Part shown: one piece after another, positions 24,342 through 34,715 of the stretch
Numbering within the stretch: position 1 is the stretch's first letter
Layout: each line of letters begins with the position of its first letter
DNA from: Tetrahymena thermophila SB210
Taxonomy: Eukaryota > Ciliophora > Oligohymenophorea > Hymenostomatida > Tetrahymenidae
DNA: 34,715 nucleotides
Assembly (NCBI RefSeq): GCF_000189635.1
Contig: NW_002476072.1
Span: 1-34,715, forward strand
Direction of reading: 5' to 3'
Translations under genes and position numbers: made by a program
The notes under the pieces: generated by a model
What the model saw: only the letters and a program-made list of their open reading frames with translations
Database searches by the model: none
Told to the model about the DNA's origin: nothing

Positions 24342-25034
24342 AATTTGATATTGATGTTTTTTGATAATTCGATTTATTTATTTTAAATGTCAATCTAAAT
24401 TTTGTTATCAATTTCATTTTTAAAAAATAAACAAACCCTAAATTTTGTGAGAAATTTAATCATTTAATTAAAACAATTGAATGTTTGTTTATCTATTTAC
24501 TTTGCTAAGAATTAGGAATAAAGCAAAATTTTGTGGTTTTTAATCATATAAAAAAAAATTATTAAAATTTTATTAGAGAATACATTCAGCTTTATCAAAT
24601 GAGAGAAGCTGAAAAAAAAAGCAATTTTTAAAGATATTATCATTGATACGAATTTACTTAAATACTAATTACTTGATTTGAGAAAACTAATATCTATTCT
24701 AAGTTGTAAATTTTACATTAATGAAGTATTTTACTAATTTTCTTTATTATTTTTCAATTATTAAAGCTCTTTAATTACTCGCTTGAAAAATACACATATT
24801 CGTCATATAAAATAAAAAATGAGTAGGTATTTTTTTAATCTTTTAAAATAAGTTGATCTATCAATAAGTTAGTTTATTTAAATAAAACATAAATGTATAT
24901 CTTAAATATGGCTTTCAATTTTATGATAATATAGCAATTTGTTATGAGAGTAAGATGTTAAAGACTTAAAGAGAGAAGTGTAAATTAATAATTATTGTAT
25001 CAATTTTAATAATTAATCAGCTTTATTTTTAAAA

Positions 25035-25361
25035 ATGAAATCTACATTTTTAGATTAATTTTCACTCTAAGACTTGTAAGAAAAAATTAAAATTAGATTT
25101 TCTAAATTGCTCAATCAAAAAATGAGAAGGTGACAAAAAACCATCAAACTTAAATCCTTTAAAATAGCTCAAATTGTCTAAATAATGAATTGAGCATTTG
25201 CAAAGTTTTATTATCAGCTGCATAAAAAGTGTAGCTAGCAAAAAATGTGTAAGTAGTGTATGATGGACATAAAAAATTTTATTAAGAAATAAATTCAAAA
25301 TTAAAACTATACCTGTTTGTACATACAAGGAATAGCTGGACGGGGTACTATCAATCATTGA
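25035..25361 (+). pseudogene. Possible degenerate gene with two internal TGA codons
   Basis: I do not recognise it. An ATG in good A-rich context (25035) opens a frame reading MKSTFLDQFSLQDLQEKIKI, using TAA/TAG as Gln. It is interrupted by TGA at 25131-25133 and 25191-25193 and ends at TGA 25359-25361 (108 codons overall). Protein-like sequence continues in the same frame after each TGA (for example FAKFYYQLHKKCSQQKMCKQ, with clustered Cys, and later IQGIAGRG). GC is about 30%, above the flanks. Trp would fit at both TGA sites, so TGG-to-TGA decay is one reading; unseen introns are another. A 98-codon frame free of all three stops on the opposite strand (25062-25358, also ending on TGA) is the main rival. 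Confidence 0.35.
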
Positions 25362-26553
25362 AACTCACTTTTACCCTCTAAAATATAATCAATCCTATAA
25401 AAATTCAAAATAAAATTTGCACATTTATTTAATACTCACAATATATATAAAGTAGCCTTAAAATTTAGATATTATTCTTTAAAACAAAAAATTAATAACT
25501 AGGAGAGAATAGGATTTTTAGACTACATAAATAATTAAATTATTTAGCATATTTTAAGCATAATATAAATTAATAAATATCAATCATAATTTTCTACTCA
25601 TCTAAAAAAAAAACTTTTATTTAGATTTGTTAGATAGATGATGAAAAGAAATATATTCTTATTATAAAATTGTAGAAGTTGAAAAAAATAACAAGTCAAA
25701 ATCTGATTTTTTTAAATAACAAAAATTACATGTTTTTTTATCTGAATCAAACAAGGAAATAATAAATCAACTTAATATTTATTAAGCAATAATATAGTAT
25801 ATATAGTTTTATATAAACAAAAATTGCTGCATGAGTAATAAATAAATAAATAATTGATTCATTAATTAGCTTAAGAATTTATCAAAATAAAAAGAACCAT
25901 CTCATAATCATATTTTATTAGATTATTGAAGTAGTGAAAAGTAAATTAATTTATTTGTTTCTTTTTTTCCCCCTTTAAGATGATAAGCTTACTTGATTTA
26001 TAATTCAACCTAGATTGCTATAATTTTTTTATTGTTTAGCAAAAAATAAGCTAAAAAGTACTGAAGAGATTTAATCATTTTCTTAAAAAATTGAATGATT
26101 GACAAATTAGAATATTTAGACCAAAAGATAAAAAAATCAATGTTCTTAAATTCTCCTCTTTTAAACCATTTTTATTATGATTTTTTAACAAAATAAAGAT
26201 AATAATTTTTATTCATATTAATTAGAGTAGTGAGTGATAGCTCATAAAGAATTTTAATTTGTTATTTAAAATTGTCAAAAGAGCAATTATTTATTTTATT
26301 AAATTGTGTTTCAAAAAAGCAAAACAAACAAATTTACCCAGCTATTTATTTTTTAGATAACAATAGTAATAATTACTTTTTATTTTTAAATAAATAATAT
26401 CATCAAAATTTTTTGCTCAATAAGTAAATTCTTAATTTATCAGAATTAATAAGTTGATTTAAATTATCAAAAAGAATCAGTTTTTAGTTTTAGAAGTTTT
26501 TATAGAAGTGAAAACAAAATTTATTTATTTAATATTCTTCATTTGAGATATTA

Positions 26554-26690
26554 ATGACTACCGTAGAATACACAATAACTGGTAAAATATGATCTTAAAC
26601 CCAGAAGTAAAAAATTTACGATGAATGAAGAATTTTAAGTAGCAAAAATAAATAGTAATTTTTACTAGTCATCGTATATTCTGTGGTATA
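26554..26690 (+). other. Possible small exons with inverted similarity
   Basis: ATG at 26554 gives MTTVEYTIT followed by a GTAAAA splice site at 26582. After TTTTACTAG the sequence TCATCGTATATTCTGTGG could continue in phase. The segments ACCGTAGAATACAC and GTATATTCTGTGGT are also imperfect inverted repeats of each other (11 of 14). Coding use and a structural or element origin cannot be separated here. Confidence 0.2.
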
Positions 26691-27269
26691 TAAATCTAAC
26701 TTGATATTTTGTAAATTAAAAAACTCTTAGTTGGTAGGCAGGCAGGTAATTTATTTGTTTAACTAGAAAATTGGAAACCTTAGCAAATTTAGAAACTATA
26801 ATTTAATTTTCTAATATAATATTTATAGCACAGTACGAAAATTAGATTTAATTATTAAATGAATTATATGACTAACAGTGCTTAATAAGCTGTATCAATT
26901 TAGATCAATCAAATTATTATTATCTTGCACTTATAATTTTTAATTTGCAAATAAACAAATTTATTATTATAAAAGTTTAAAAATTAATATTCTGTTAGTT
27001 TATTTAAGCAAGTTAACATATAAATATTTAGTTTATAAGTGATAAGAAAAAATATTTATACTAAATACTACTTGAGATTTAATTGTGATCAATAAAGCTA
27101 AAAAGCAAATAATAAATTAAAGCAAACAATGAACAGCAATAATTTATTATTATTATTATATGAATTAAATAATTAATCAGCGTAATTTAAAAATAATAAA
27201 GCTACATTTTGATATTTCGATATAAGTTATTAACATTTTAGACAGACTGTTAAATAAAATATTATTTAT

Positions 27270-28149
27270 TCAATTCTCTTATTCAATCAAAAATGGAAAA
27301 ATTAAAAAAATTTATTTATGTTTTTAAATTTCAACAATTAGCATAAATAAATTCAGCTTGAATTGAATGCATTTTATCAAATATTATTTCTCTCTATTTT
27401 ATATCCAACTTTAATGTAATGAATAATGGTAATTTAAAATTTCTATACGTTTTTATGATATTTTAAGTGGGACTATTCTGTGTATAAAAGTAGACCTAAT
27501 CTTAAAAAATCTTACCTAAAGTTGTATGGGAATGCTTTTATTTAGATTATTTGTAGTTTTTGCTTCAGTTTATCAAAATTAATTTTCGATTGTTACAAGA
27601 CATATTTTAAGTAATCTCTTTCTTATCGTTTGTAATATTTTGCTTGTTTCGTTCTTTCTGCATTTTCTAATAAATTTCTAAAAATATTAAATTACAAACA
27701 AACTGACAAGTAATATTAGTATTATTTTTTATTTAGAGTATTTATTAAATAAATAAAAACTGCAAGAAACATAGAATTTACTGATCTACAGTTAATATAA
27801 AAGTGAAAGATATTTATTGATTAGAAACAGATCAATCTAAAATTGATAATCTAAATTAAAAATTTAAAAAGTAGCATTCTTAAATCTAAACCAATTAATT
27901 GTAAAAATAATAAATTTTAAGAAAACTTTTATTGTTAATCAATTCGTCTACCAAATATAAATAATCTATTATTCTGTAATACATTTTTATTTAATATTTT
28001 TCTTTAAAAAATAATTAAAAATAAATTGACATGCTATAAACTTTCTCATTGACATTGATTATATGATTTATCATTTATTGAACATCCTTGATATGATAAT
28101 ATTCATCAAAATTAAGCTTATTTATTTTATTAAAGTGATCAGTTTTCAT
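27270..28149 (-). CDS. Candidate three-exon gene, unrecognised
   Basis: Model: exons 27983-28149, 27516-27677 and 27270-27477, giving 537 nt and 178 aa with TGA at 27270-27272. Exon 1 starts MKTDHFNKINKLNFDEYYHI. Exon 2 follows a strong TTTTTAG site, is 162 nt and symmetric (phase 2), and is coiled-coil-like: LENAERTKQAKYYKRQERDY, then LKQKLQIIQIKAFPYNF before GTAAGA. The second intron would be only 38 nt (GTAAG...ACACAG), short compared with other introns here. All three exons join in frame. The first 5' splice site (GTATTA) is a guess, and the open frame extends upstream of this ATG, so the true start may be further right. No domain is recognised. Confidence 0.4.
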
Positions 28150-29526
28150 TAAAGGACTCAAAATGTTTTGAATATTCTATTATTTATTAGTGCTTAGCTT
28201 ACTCTTTTCAATAGTTTATACATATAAAAGTACAATAAGGATACATGGTTGCATAATTATCACAACAAAAATAATTTTCAAATTCGATAACATTATAATA
28301 ACTATTGCAAAAAAAATGTCACTTAATCGTATTTTTAAAATTTTTATTGATATATATTCAGGGCAAAAAATCCTCTTCATTTTTTTCATCAAAATCATTT
28401 CTCTCATCAATTTATCAATTTGACATCTATTTTAAAAAATACCGTCTCAAAAGACGATTAAAGATGATTAAATTTTCAAACTATTGCCAAAACTTTTATT
28501 TAATTACTAATTTTATTTTTTAATATTAGAGTTAAACAATTACAGTTTATAATTAAACAGTATGTACAATCAAAAATATTATCTATGTTTCATATTTTTA
28601 AATTTTTATATAACATTATTGAAATTATATTTTTCTATATTTAGACTATTGTGATCTATCATTAAGATTTTATTAGCAGATTCAATTTTTGAATTATTTC
28701 TATTTTATATGGCTTTCTTAAATATGGTTTTCTCAATAATTATAAATAATCCTCAATATCCTCAAATGGAAAATTTTATTGTCTCTTTCTTGACCAAAAA
28801 TATTAATTACTATTCAAATTAATTACCTTTAACGGTGATAATCAATATATTTCCACATAGAGAGACTCCATAGATAAAATCCCCAAAAATAGTACTGCTT
28901 AATATATATGAAATTCCAAATAAATATATATTAATATAAATTTGTAAAGCACAAAGGTGTAATGTAGATTTTTCAATTATGACAATTTTTTATTTTTATT
29001 ATTATTTCTATCATATAAAAAATAAAAAAATGTTACTATTTACTTTAATAGATCATCAATTAATTAATTATATCTGAGGTATTTTTTTTCATAATATACC
29101 CCTGATCACTTAATTTTTTGTATTATGATAATATTTATGGATTCGAATATAGGAGAATATACAGTATTTAATCTTGCTCAAAATTTATATTTCAATTTGA
29201 TTTACATTTAAAAGTTGAAGTATTTATTTATTATTCATAATAAATATTTTTAGGATTAATTTTAAATATTATCTGAATTTAAATTTTCATCCATTTTAAT
29301 TCATTTTTTATAGGAAATTAACTATGGATACAATTTTTTTTGCACTAAAATACCGAAGTGATTTTTTATCATAAATAATTATTTTTATTAGTATGAATAA
29401 AATCGAAATGCATAAGAGATGTAATTATAAAAATAAGGTATGATTTTTGTAGTTCAAATAATAATAAATAATAAAAAAATATATAACATTTAATCAAACA
29501 AATAGCTAAGTATTAATTATCAATAA
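28150..29526. other. AT-rich stretch with overlapping short frames
   Basis: Around 28190-28523 both strands have standard-code-open frames of 64-77 codons, rich in Ile/Phe/Lys, and none is supported by homology or splice context. The - strand frame is continuous with the candidate gene at 27270-28149 and could be its 5' part. From 29380 the sequence is related to that downstream of family member B (21360 onward), showing that the B/C duplication includes 3' flanking DNA. Confidence 0.35.
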
Positions 29527-31888
29527 TCATTTAATTGTTAACTATTATTTACTGAAATATTCTAAATGTTTTGCTAATAAAGGAAAGTCATATTCACTTT
29601 GTAATTAGATATTAAATATTTCGTATGGGCTATCTAAAGATTAAAATTAAAGTATCCTCGCCTCAACATCTTTTTTTAAATATTTAACTTAAAGATTGAC
29701 TTCTATGCTGAAACTATCCTTAGAAAATTAAATAAAATTTTAATCATTATTAATCAATAAAATGCCATTAGATTTTTTATTATTGTTAATCAAATTTGTA
29801 TGGTCTTTTAAAATAAAAATTTTATAATATTAGTTTTTGTCCTTAAAGATTGAGCATTTTGTAACGATTTGGGGTTTACTATTTTTATTTTAAGGATTTA
29901 ATTAGGGCTACTAAGCTTATTTGTATAGAATCTTTGGCTAAAGAGTATTTAAATAGTTCTTAAAAACTCTGAAAATGTAATCTAAAAATTCATTTCGATG
30001 ACTAATTATCAAATTCAATTAGAATTCATTTTTAATAACGATTGAACACTTTTGTTTTTCATTAACATCAATAATTATATCATTAATATCTTTCATTAAA
30101 AACTTTTTAACGTTATCATTATTAATTTTTTAAGGAAAAACATAGAAAAAATTTTAGGTCATGCAAATTATCTTCAATTCTTACTTTCCAGACTTTGATA
30201 ATTTAGTAACTGATTCACTATAAAAGTAATTTTCTTTATTCTTTGAATTAATTTATTCACTTTATATCAAATTTTTAATGAATTCGTGATTTCTTAATTC
30301 ACAATAATCTGTATCTGCCATATTTGTATTAAAAAATTTTTAATCTTCAACTGGACTTATTTCTAATTTATAAATAATAAAATAATTAAAATAAATTAAA
30401 GTAATTCCTTTAAAAATTTATAAATTATATAATGATTTAAAATTGATTTAATAAATAAATAAATTATACATATTTTAATTTTTACAAAAATCCACCCTTC
30501 AAAATTTTGAAATGTTTGATTATATTGTTGCGTTTATTTATAAAATTAACTTACTAGAAGGGGTAGAGAAGGGGATCTAAAAGGAAAGAGTTTGCAGTAA
30601 GTTAGTAAGTAAAAATTATTTTGATATGTAATATCGAAAAAAAAATTTGAATTAATCTTAAATATGTTTACCATGATCAAATTTATCTAGAGTTTTAGAT
30701 TTTTTAAGTATCGATTTTGTTTATTCGACTTTACACTTTAGACTATTAATTGAATGCATTGAACCTATTTTTTATTAAAAGGGAGAATAAAATATTAGAT
30801 CACCTATTTTTAATAACTAATTACTATTGTAATTAAAATATTTTATCATTTAATTCTCGTCATCATTCTCTTCTTTTTATCTACTGTCATCAAATATGTC
30901 TTTTTATTTTATTTATATATAAATAAATACTATTTAAATGAAAATAAAAAAATATATTGTAATTATTAAAAAAAATGTAAGAGCAAAATTGTTTAGCAAA
31001 ATTAATCACATATTTTGTTTGTTATTTTGACTATATTTTAAATTATTTACTCAGATCAATATTTATAAAATAAAATGTAATATTTTTATGATTAATGATT
31101 TACTTTTTTCTTGAATGCTAAACTAGAATGTAACACTTTTTTACAATTTAAGATTTGAACATTATATTATTTAAAAGGGATGGTCTATATTCTGAGGACT
31201 TTGTTTATTAATTGATTTTTCTGTTTCTTCTTTTATATTAAAATTAAATTTATTAATTTTTTAATCAATAAAATTAATAATTCATTTTGTTAGCTTCAGT
31301 TATTAAATTTACAAAAAATCAAATAAAATAAATAAGGTAGTATAATCTATTAAATTGAAATTTAAAAATTTATATAAATAAATGCAGATAATTAAATAAA
31401 TCTAAAAACAAACTTTAAAAGATGAGAATTAGGATAATAATTCACTCTCTTTAAAAATATCAATGAAAAAAGTATAACAAATTAGATTGTAATTTCAATT
31501 TCACCTTACCCTGAAACAAGCTTTTTTATTTTTTTTCAAAAATTGATCCTTTTTTTATATTGGTGCAAAATTATGTTTCTTAGCTTTTAATTTTTTAATC
31601 CTTGAGATTATGGGAATTTAATGATCTAGCAATCTTTTCAATTTTCTAATTCAGCATTTAGACATGTTTCACAATAGCGTTTTCTGACTTTTTGTATTAC
31701 CTAATAAAAAGTAAAACAATTAAGTTGAAAATATTTTTAGATAGAAAATGATTTATTTATTCTTACTCGTTATCTAATTTGATTTATTAGATTTGCTATT
31801 CAATTTTGTCAATAAATTGAGACAATCCACTCAAATCATTAATTAAAACTTAAATATTAGCTTTATTATCAAGAGTTTCTGCAGACAT
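29527..31888 (-). CDS. Three-copy family, member C (five exons, intact frame)
   Basis: I do not recognise this family. Exons: 31767-31888, 31510-31700, 31104-31229, 30672-30764, 29527-30362. Introns are 66, 280, 339 and 309 nt, phases 2,1,1,1. Total 1368 nt, 455 aa. Exon 1 (122 nt in all copies) begins MSAETLDNKANIQVLINDLS and contains IDKIEQQIQQIK. Exon 3 has LQKSVTFQF. Exon 4 (93 nt) has TKSILKKSKT. Exon 5 matches copy B closely over its whole length, from about CELRNHEFIKNLIQSEQINS to QLQSEYDFPLL. The same possible PH-like or TH1-like segment is present. Exons 2 and 3 vary in length and sequence between copies, while exons 1, 4 and 5 are constrained. Copies B and C share 3' flanks, so C and B are the more recent duplication. 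Confidence 0.75.
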
Positions 31889-33584
31889 ATTTATTATTTT
31901 CCAGATTTGTAAAAAAGAATTCTTTTAAAAAATTAATTATTATAAGTGTGTATTTCTAATCAATTTATTAGTACAAAATCAAAAAAATTAAAAATATACA
32001 CAGTAAAAATTCATTATAATAAATGTAATCAAAGCTATTTTATTTGATAAAAATAATTAATTGATTGACAATAGAAAACCCCTCAAAACATAGAATTATT
32101 TTTTTTATAATAAATTTTCACAGTATATAAATGAACAAGCATAAAAATAAAAGCTAAACATAAATTAGCATTAAGTAAAAATAAAATTATTTATATGAGT
32201 TTGTTTCTAAAAATATATCTTCATTCGTAAATATTCGAGAAAATAAAATAATAATACATATTACAAGTTTGCTTTATTCATAGTGTTAATTTTACATAAG
32301 TATATAAATTTGCAAAAAAAACATCTTTTAGTGAATCATGAAGTGAAAAAAACTTTAAAAAACTGTTCCAGTCAATACTTTTTTAATGATTGATTTTGTT
32401 AAATTGAAGAACTGATTATTTATCATTAAGCAAAATATTGCTTGTTTATAAATTTAGTTTTAACATTTTTACTAATTTAACAAAGTTAAAAATTAATGAT
32501 TGATCATTCAGAAAAATATTCAAACATTTAAATATTTTTAAATTTGGTTTTCAATTAATAAACTAAAAAGAGTTTTGGCCATTTCAGTTTTATTCTTTTC
32601 AAATGATAAATTTGGTTTATAATTAATTAAAACCTAAAGTAATAAAATTTGCTCTTGTTTTCTTGCCAAGAGTTAATTTTGAGCATAAATTAAAGCCAAT
32701 CAATAAAAAAGAAATCTTATTTAATACACATTTTTAAATAATTTTGCAAATAATAATTATATATGTATTATATAAAATGTTAGTAATATAATATTAATTT
32801 TATTATTATTTAATACAAATTTCAAGATTTTAATATCAGTTATAAAGCTTAATTGAAAGAATTACGAATAATTATTAATAACAAGGTTTATTTAATTTAT
32901 ATTTATTTTTTATGTTTTTGTTTTTACTAAAAACTCAAGCTTATTTTCTCTGTAAAATATATAAAAGATATATTCTATCAAATGGAAGGAAACATATCAA
33001 ATGATTTAATTTCTTAAAAGTCGCCAAAATATTCATATTAAATTTAATTTTCATTTGTATTGTAAAATATTAAGTTTCATAGCTACTTAATTTACATACA
33101 TTTTTTTCCAAAAAATCACTTAAATTATCAAAGAAATTATGATTTTTTATTGCTACAAAATGCTTACTATAAAAGAATGACTTTAAATTAATTTCTTTTT
33201 TATTCTAGCCATAAAAAAATGCACTCACAAATTAGATAACTAAACTGAAAGAGGGGAGAAGATTTTGAATTTATATTATAATAATTTTTTAATTTATTTT
33301 CACTAGTAATGGAATTTTATTACTTTAATTAGATCTCTTTGTTTTTCCCCCCTCTGTTTTATAAAAAAAAGTAAATTAATCTTTTTATTATTCGAATTAT
33401 CATAAAGCCTATTTTTTGTATAATAATAAGAAGGTGAGAAAAATCAAATTATTTTTTAGCATAAATTTTGCTTATTTTGATTGATGTAAGTAACTCTGAG
33501 TGCTTTAATTTATTAAAAGATATTAATATATTAATTAAATATTACATGATATACTTTCAATGATATTTTGAAATTTAAGCTTAC
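31889..33584. other. AT-rich stretch without a convincing gene
   Basis: I see no supported gene. Near 32370-32410 there is weak - strand resemblance to exon 4 of the three-copy family (KSIIKK), too short to call. A GAGGGG / CCCCTC pair near 33252-33355 could form a weak stem. Confidence 0.3.
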
Positions 33585-33742
33585 AAATTAGGTATTTATA
33601 ATAAATGAAATGAGTGTTATATTAATCTATAAAAAACATTAGCACTTTGCTTACTATTTCATCACTGTCTCTTATGTTTATTGAATTTGACAATTCGTGA
33701 ATTACATCAACACAATTTAAGATTATTTACATTTTAAGCAAT
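33585..33742 (-). CDS. Candidate internal exon, unrecognised
   Basis: Bounded by TTTTTAG (intron end at 33743) and GTAAGC (from 33584), 158 nt. In one frame it reads CVDVIHELSNSINIRDSDEI then VSKVLMFFIDQYN, with acidic and small residues unlike translated AT-rich junk. The upstream intron would contain the TAAA repeat at 33745-33766. Partner exons were not found. An alternative frame is also open across the region. Confidence 0.35.
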
Positions 33743-34715
33743 CTAAAAATAAATAAATAAATAAATGAGTATGTATGTGTGTTGATATATTTTAAGACCA
33801 TTAAATAGCAAAATAGAAGTCAATAAGATATAAAATATTCACAAAAAACTCTTTAAAAATTTAGAACATAGCATGCATGTTAAAGAAATCAAAACTTTAT
33901 GCCAAAATCAAAATCAATAACAATTTATTTTCAATAGAAATTTATTTTTTTAAAAATTGCATTAGCATAAAACCAAAAATAATTTAAGTTATTATGCTTA
34001 TAAATTCTAAAAATGAATATATTTGGATCAATCAAACATAATTTTTAAACTAGTATCATGATAATATTATTCGATATAATATTATTAAACATTTCAAAAT
34101 TAGTATTTTTGCTTTTTGATTTTAAATTCATTTATCACAATCATTATTTGTTTGATTCAAAATAAAAATGAATCGTATAAATAAACTAATCGCATATACT
34201 TCTTTTTTAAATTAGAAACCTATCTTTGGATTTTAAACTTTTAAAAGTGAGTAAAAGCTAGCATGAAATACTTTATTTCTAGTTTCTTAAAAAGTGCTAA
34301 ATAATAAAAATGTATGTGCATTTTATTTTGTAGCTGCAATCTTTATGATTATCTTAATCAATAATATAAAAACTAAAGCAGTATTTTTATTAAAAATCTT
34401 TAATTAATTATTCATGATTTTTTACTGATTCATATTTATATCAAAAAAATGTTAATAAGAAATAAAAACTAAAAGATTGAGGTAATAATAAACAAATTAA
34501 ATCTAATATTTTCTTTTACATTAAATAAAGGCATATTTCTTATTAACAAATTAATTAATATGCTGAAAGTTTGTAAATTAAAATACTTCAAAATATTAAA
34601 AACTTAAACATTTTAAGATCACAAAAAAATTATGAATAACATTTTATATTTAAAAATCAACCTAAGAATTATAATTAATAAATACATTTGATAAAATCAT
34701 ATGATTAATTAATAT
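33743..34715. other. AT-rich right end of window
   Basis: Contains an AAAT-type simple repeat (33745-33766) followed by a GTAT/GTGT-rich patch. A frame at 33830-33960 on the - strand (NMHAMFQIFKEFFVN) is open but unsupported. Nothing else is recognised. Confidence 0.4.

Noticed and set aside
28190..28523. Three overlapping ORFs on both strands
   Set aside because: Mutually exclusive, low-complexity frames; at most the - strand one may extend the candidate gene at 27270-28149.
32370..32410. Fourth copy of the three-copy family
   Set aside because: Only a few residues resemble exon 4 and no other family exon is found nearby.

Overview
The window is very AT-rich nuclear DNA from a ciliate that uses the Tetrahymena-type genetic code. 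TAA and TAG read as Gln and TGA is the stop. The clearest proof is two cysteine-protease genes that read through many TAA/TAG codons, including the oxyanion-hole Gln, and end on TGA. Introns are short, AT-rich and of the GTAA...TAG type. Long standard-code ORFs are nearly absent, and most of those seen are shadows. A Tetrahymena species is the best guess.

Layout. (1) 1-3400, + strand: about 49 consecutive exons of only 3 nt (two of 6 nt), each bounded by ...TAG and GTAA..., separated by introns of about 52-84 nt. The array enters from the left edge. (2) 4741-7130, - strand: a leucine-rich-repeat gene in which each repeat is one 90-nt phase-2 exon. Exon plus intron are tandemly repeated six times, followed by a terminal exon; one intron carries a small inverted-repeat insertion. 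(3) 9275-11119, 21512-23604 and 29527-31888, - strand: three dispersed copies (A, B, C) of one five-exon gene family with conserved intron phases. Copy A has a one-base frame lesion; copy B holds a 100-N gap in its last intron. I do not recognise the family. (4) 15463-17847 and 18703-21094, + strand: a direct duplication carrying two cathepsin-L-like proteases (336 aa each). They differ at 22 bases, none of them synonymous. A GC-rich 16-bp perfect palindrome lies just past the second copy. (5) The rest is low-complexity AT DNA with several unresolved candidate exons, listed at low confidence.

The window looks like a fast-evolving, duplication-rich region: exon amplification (microexons, LRR exons), segmental gene duplication (proteases, three-copy family) and decay (copy A, the 25 kb candidate). 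The most novel item is the 3-nt microexon array. Every exon keeps the frame, so any exon could be skipped without a frameshift, and the splice-site borders persist even where the intron interiors share no similarity. Two of three reading phases are open through all 49 exons, so the protein (if any) cannot be fixed from sequence alone.
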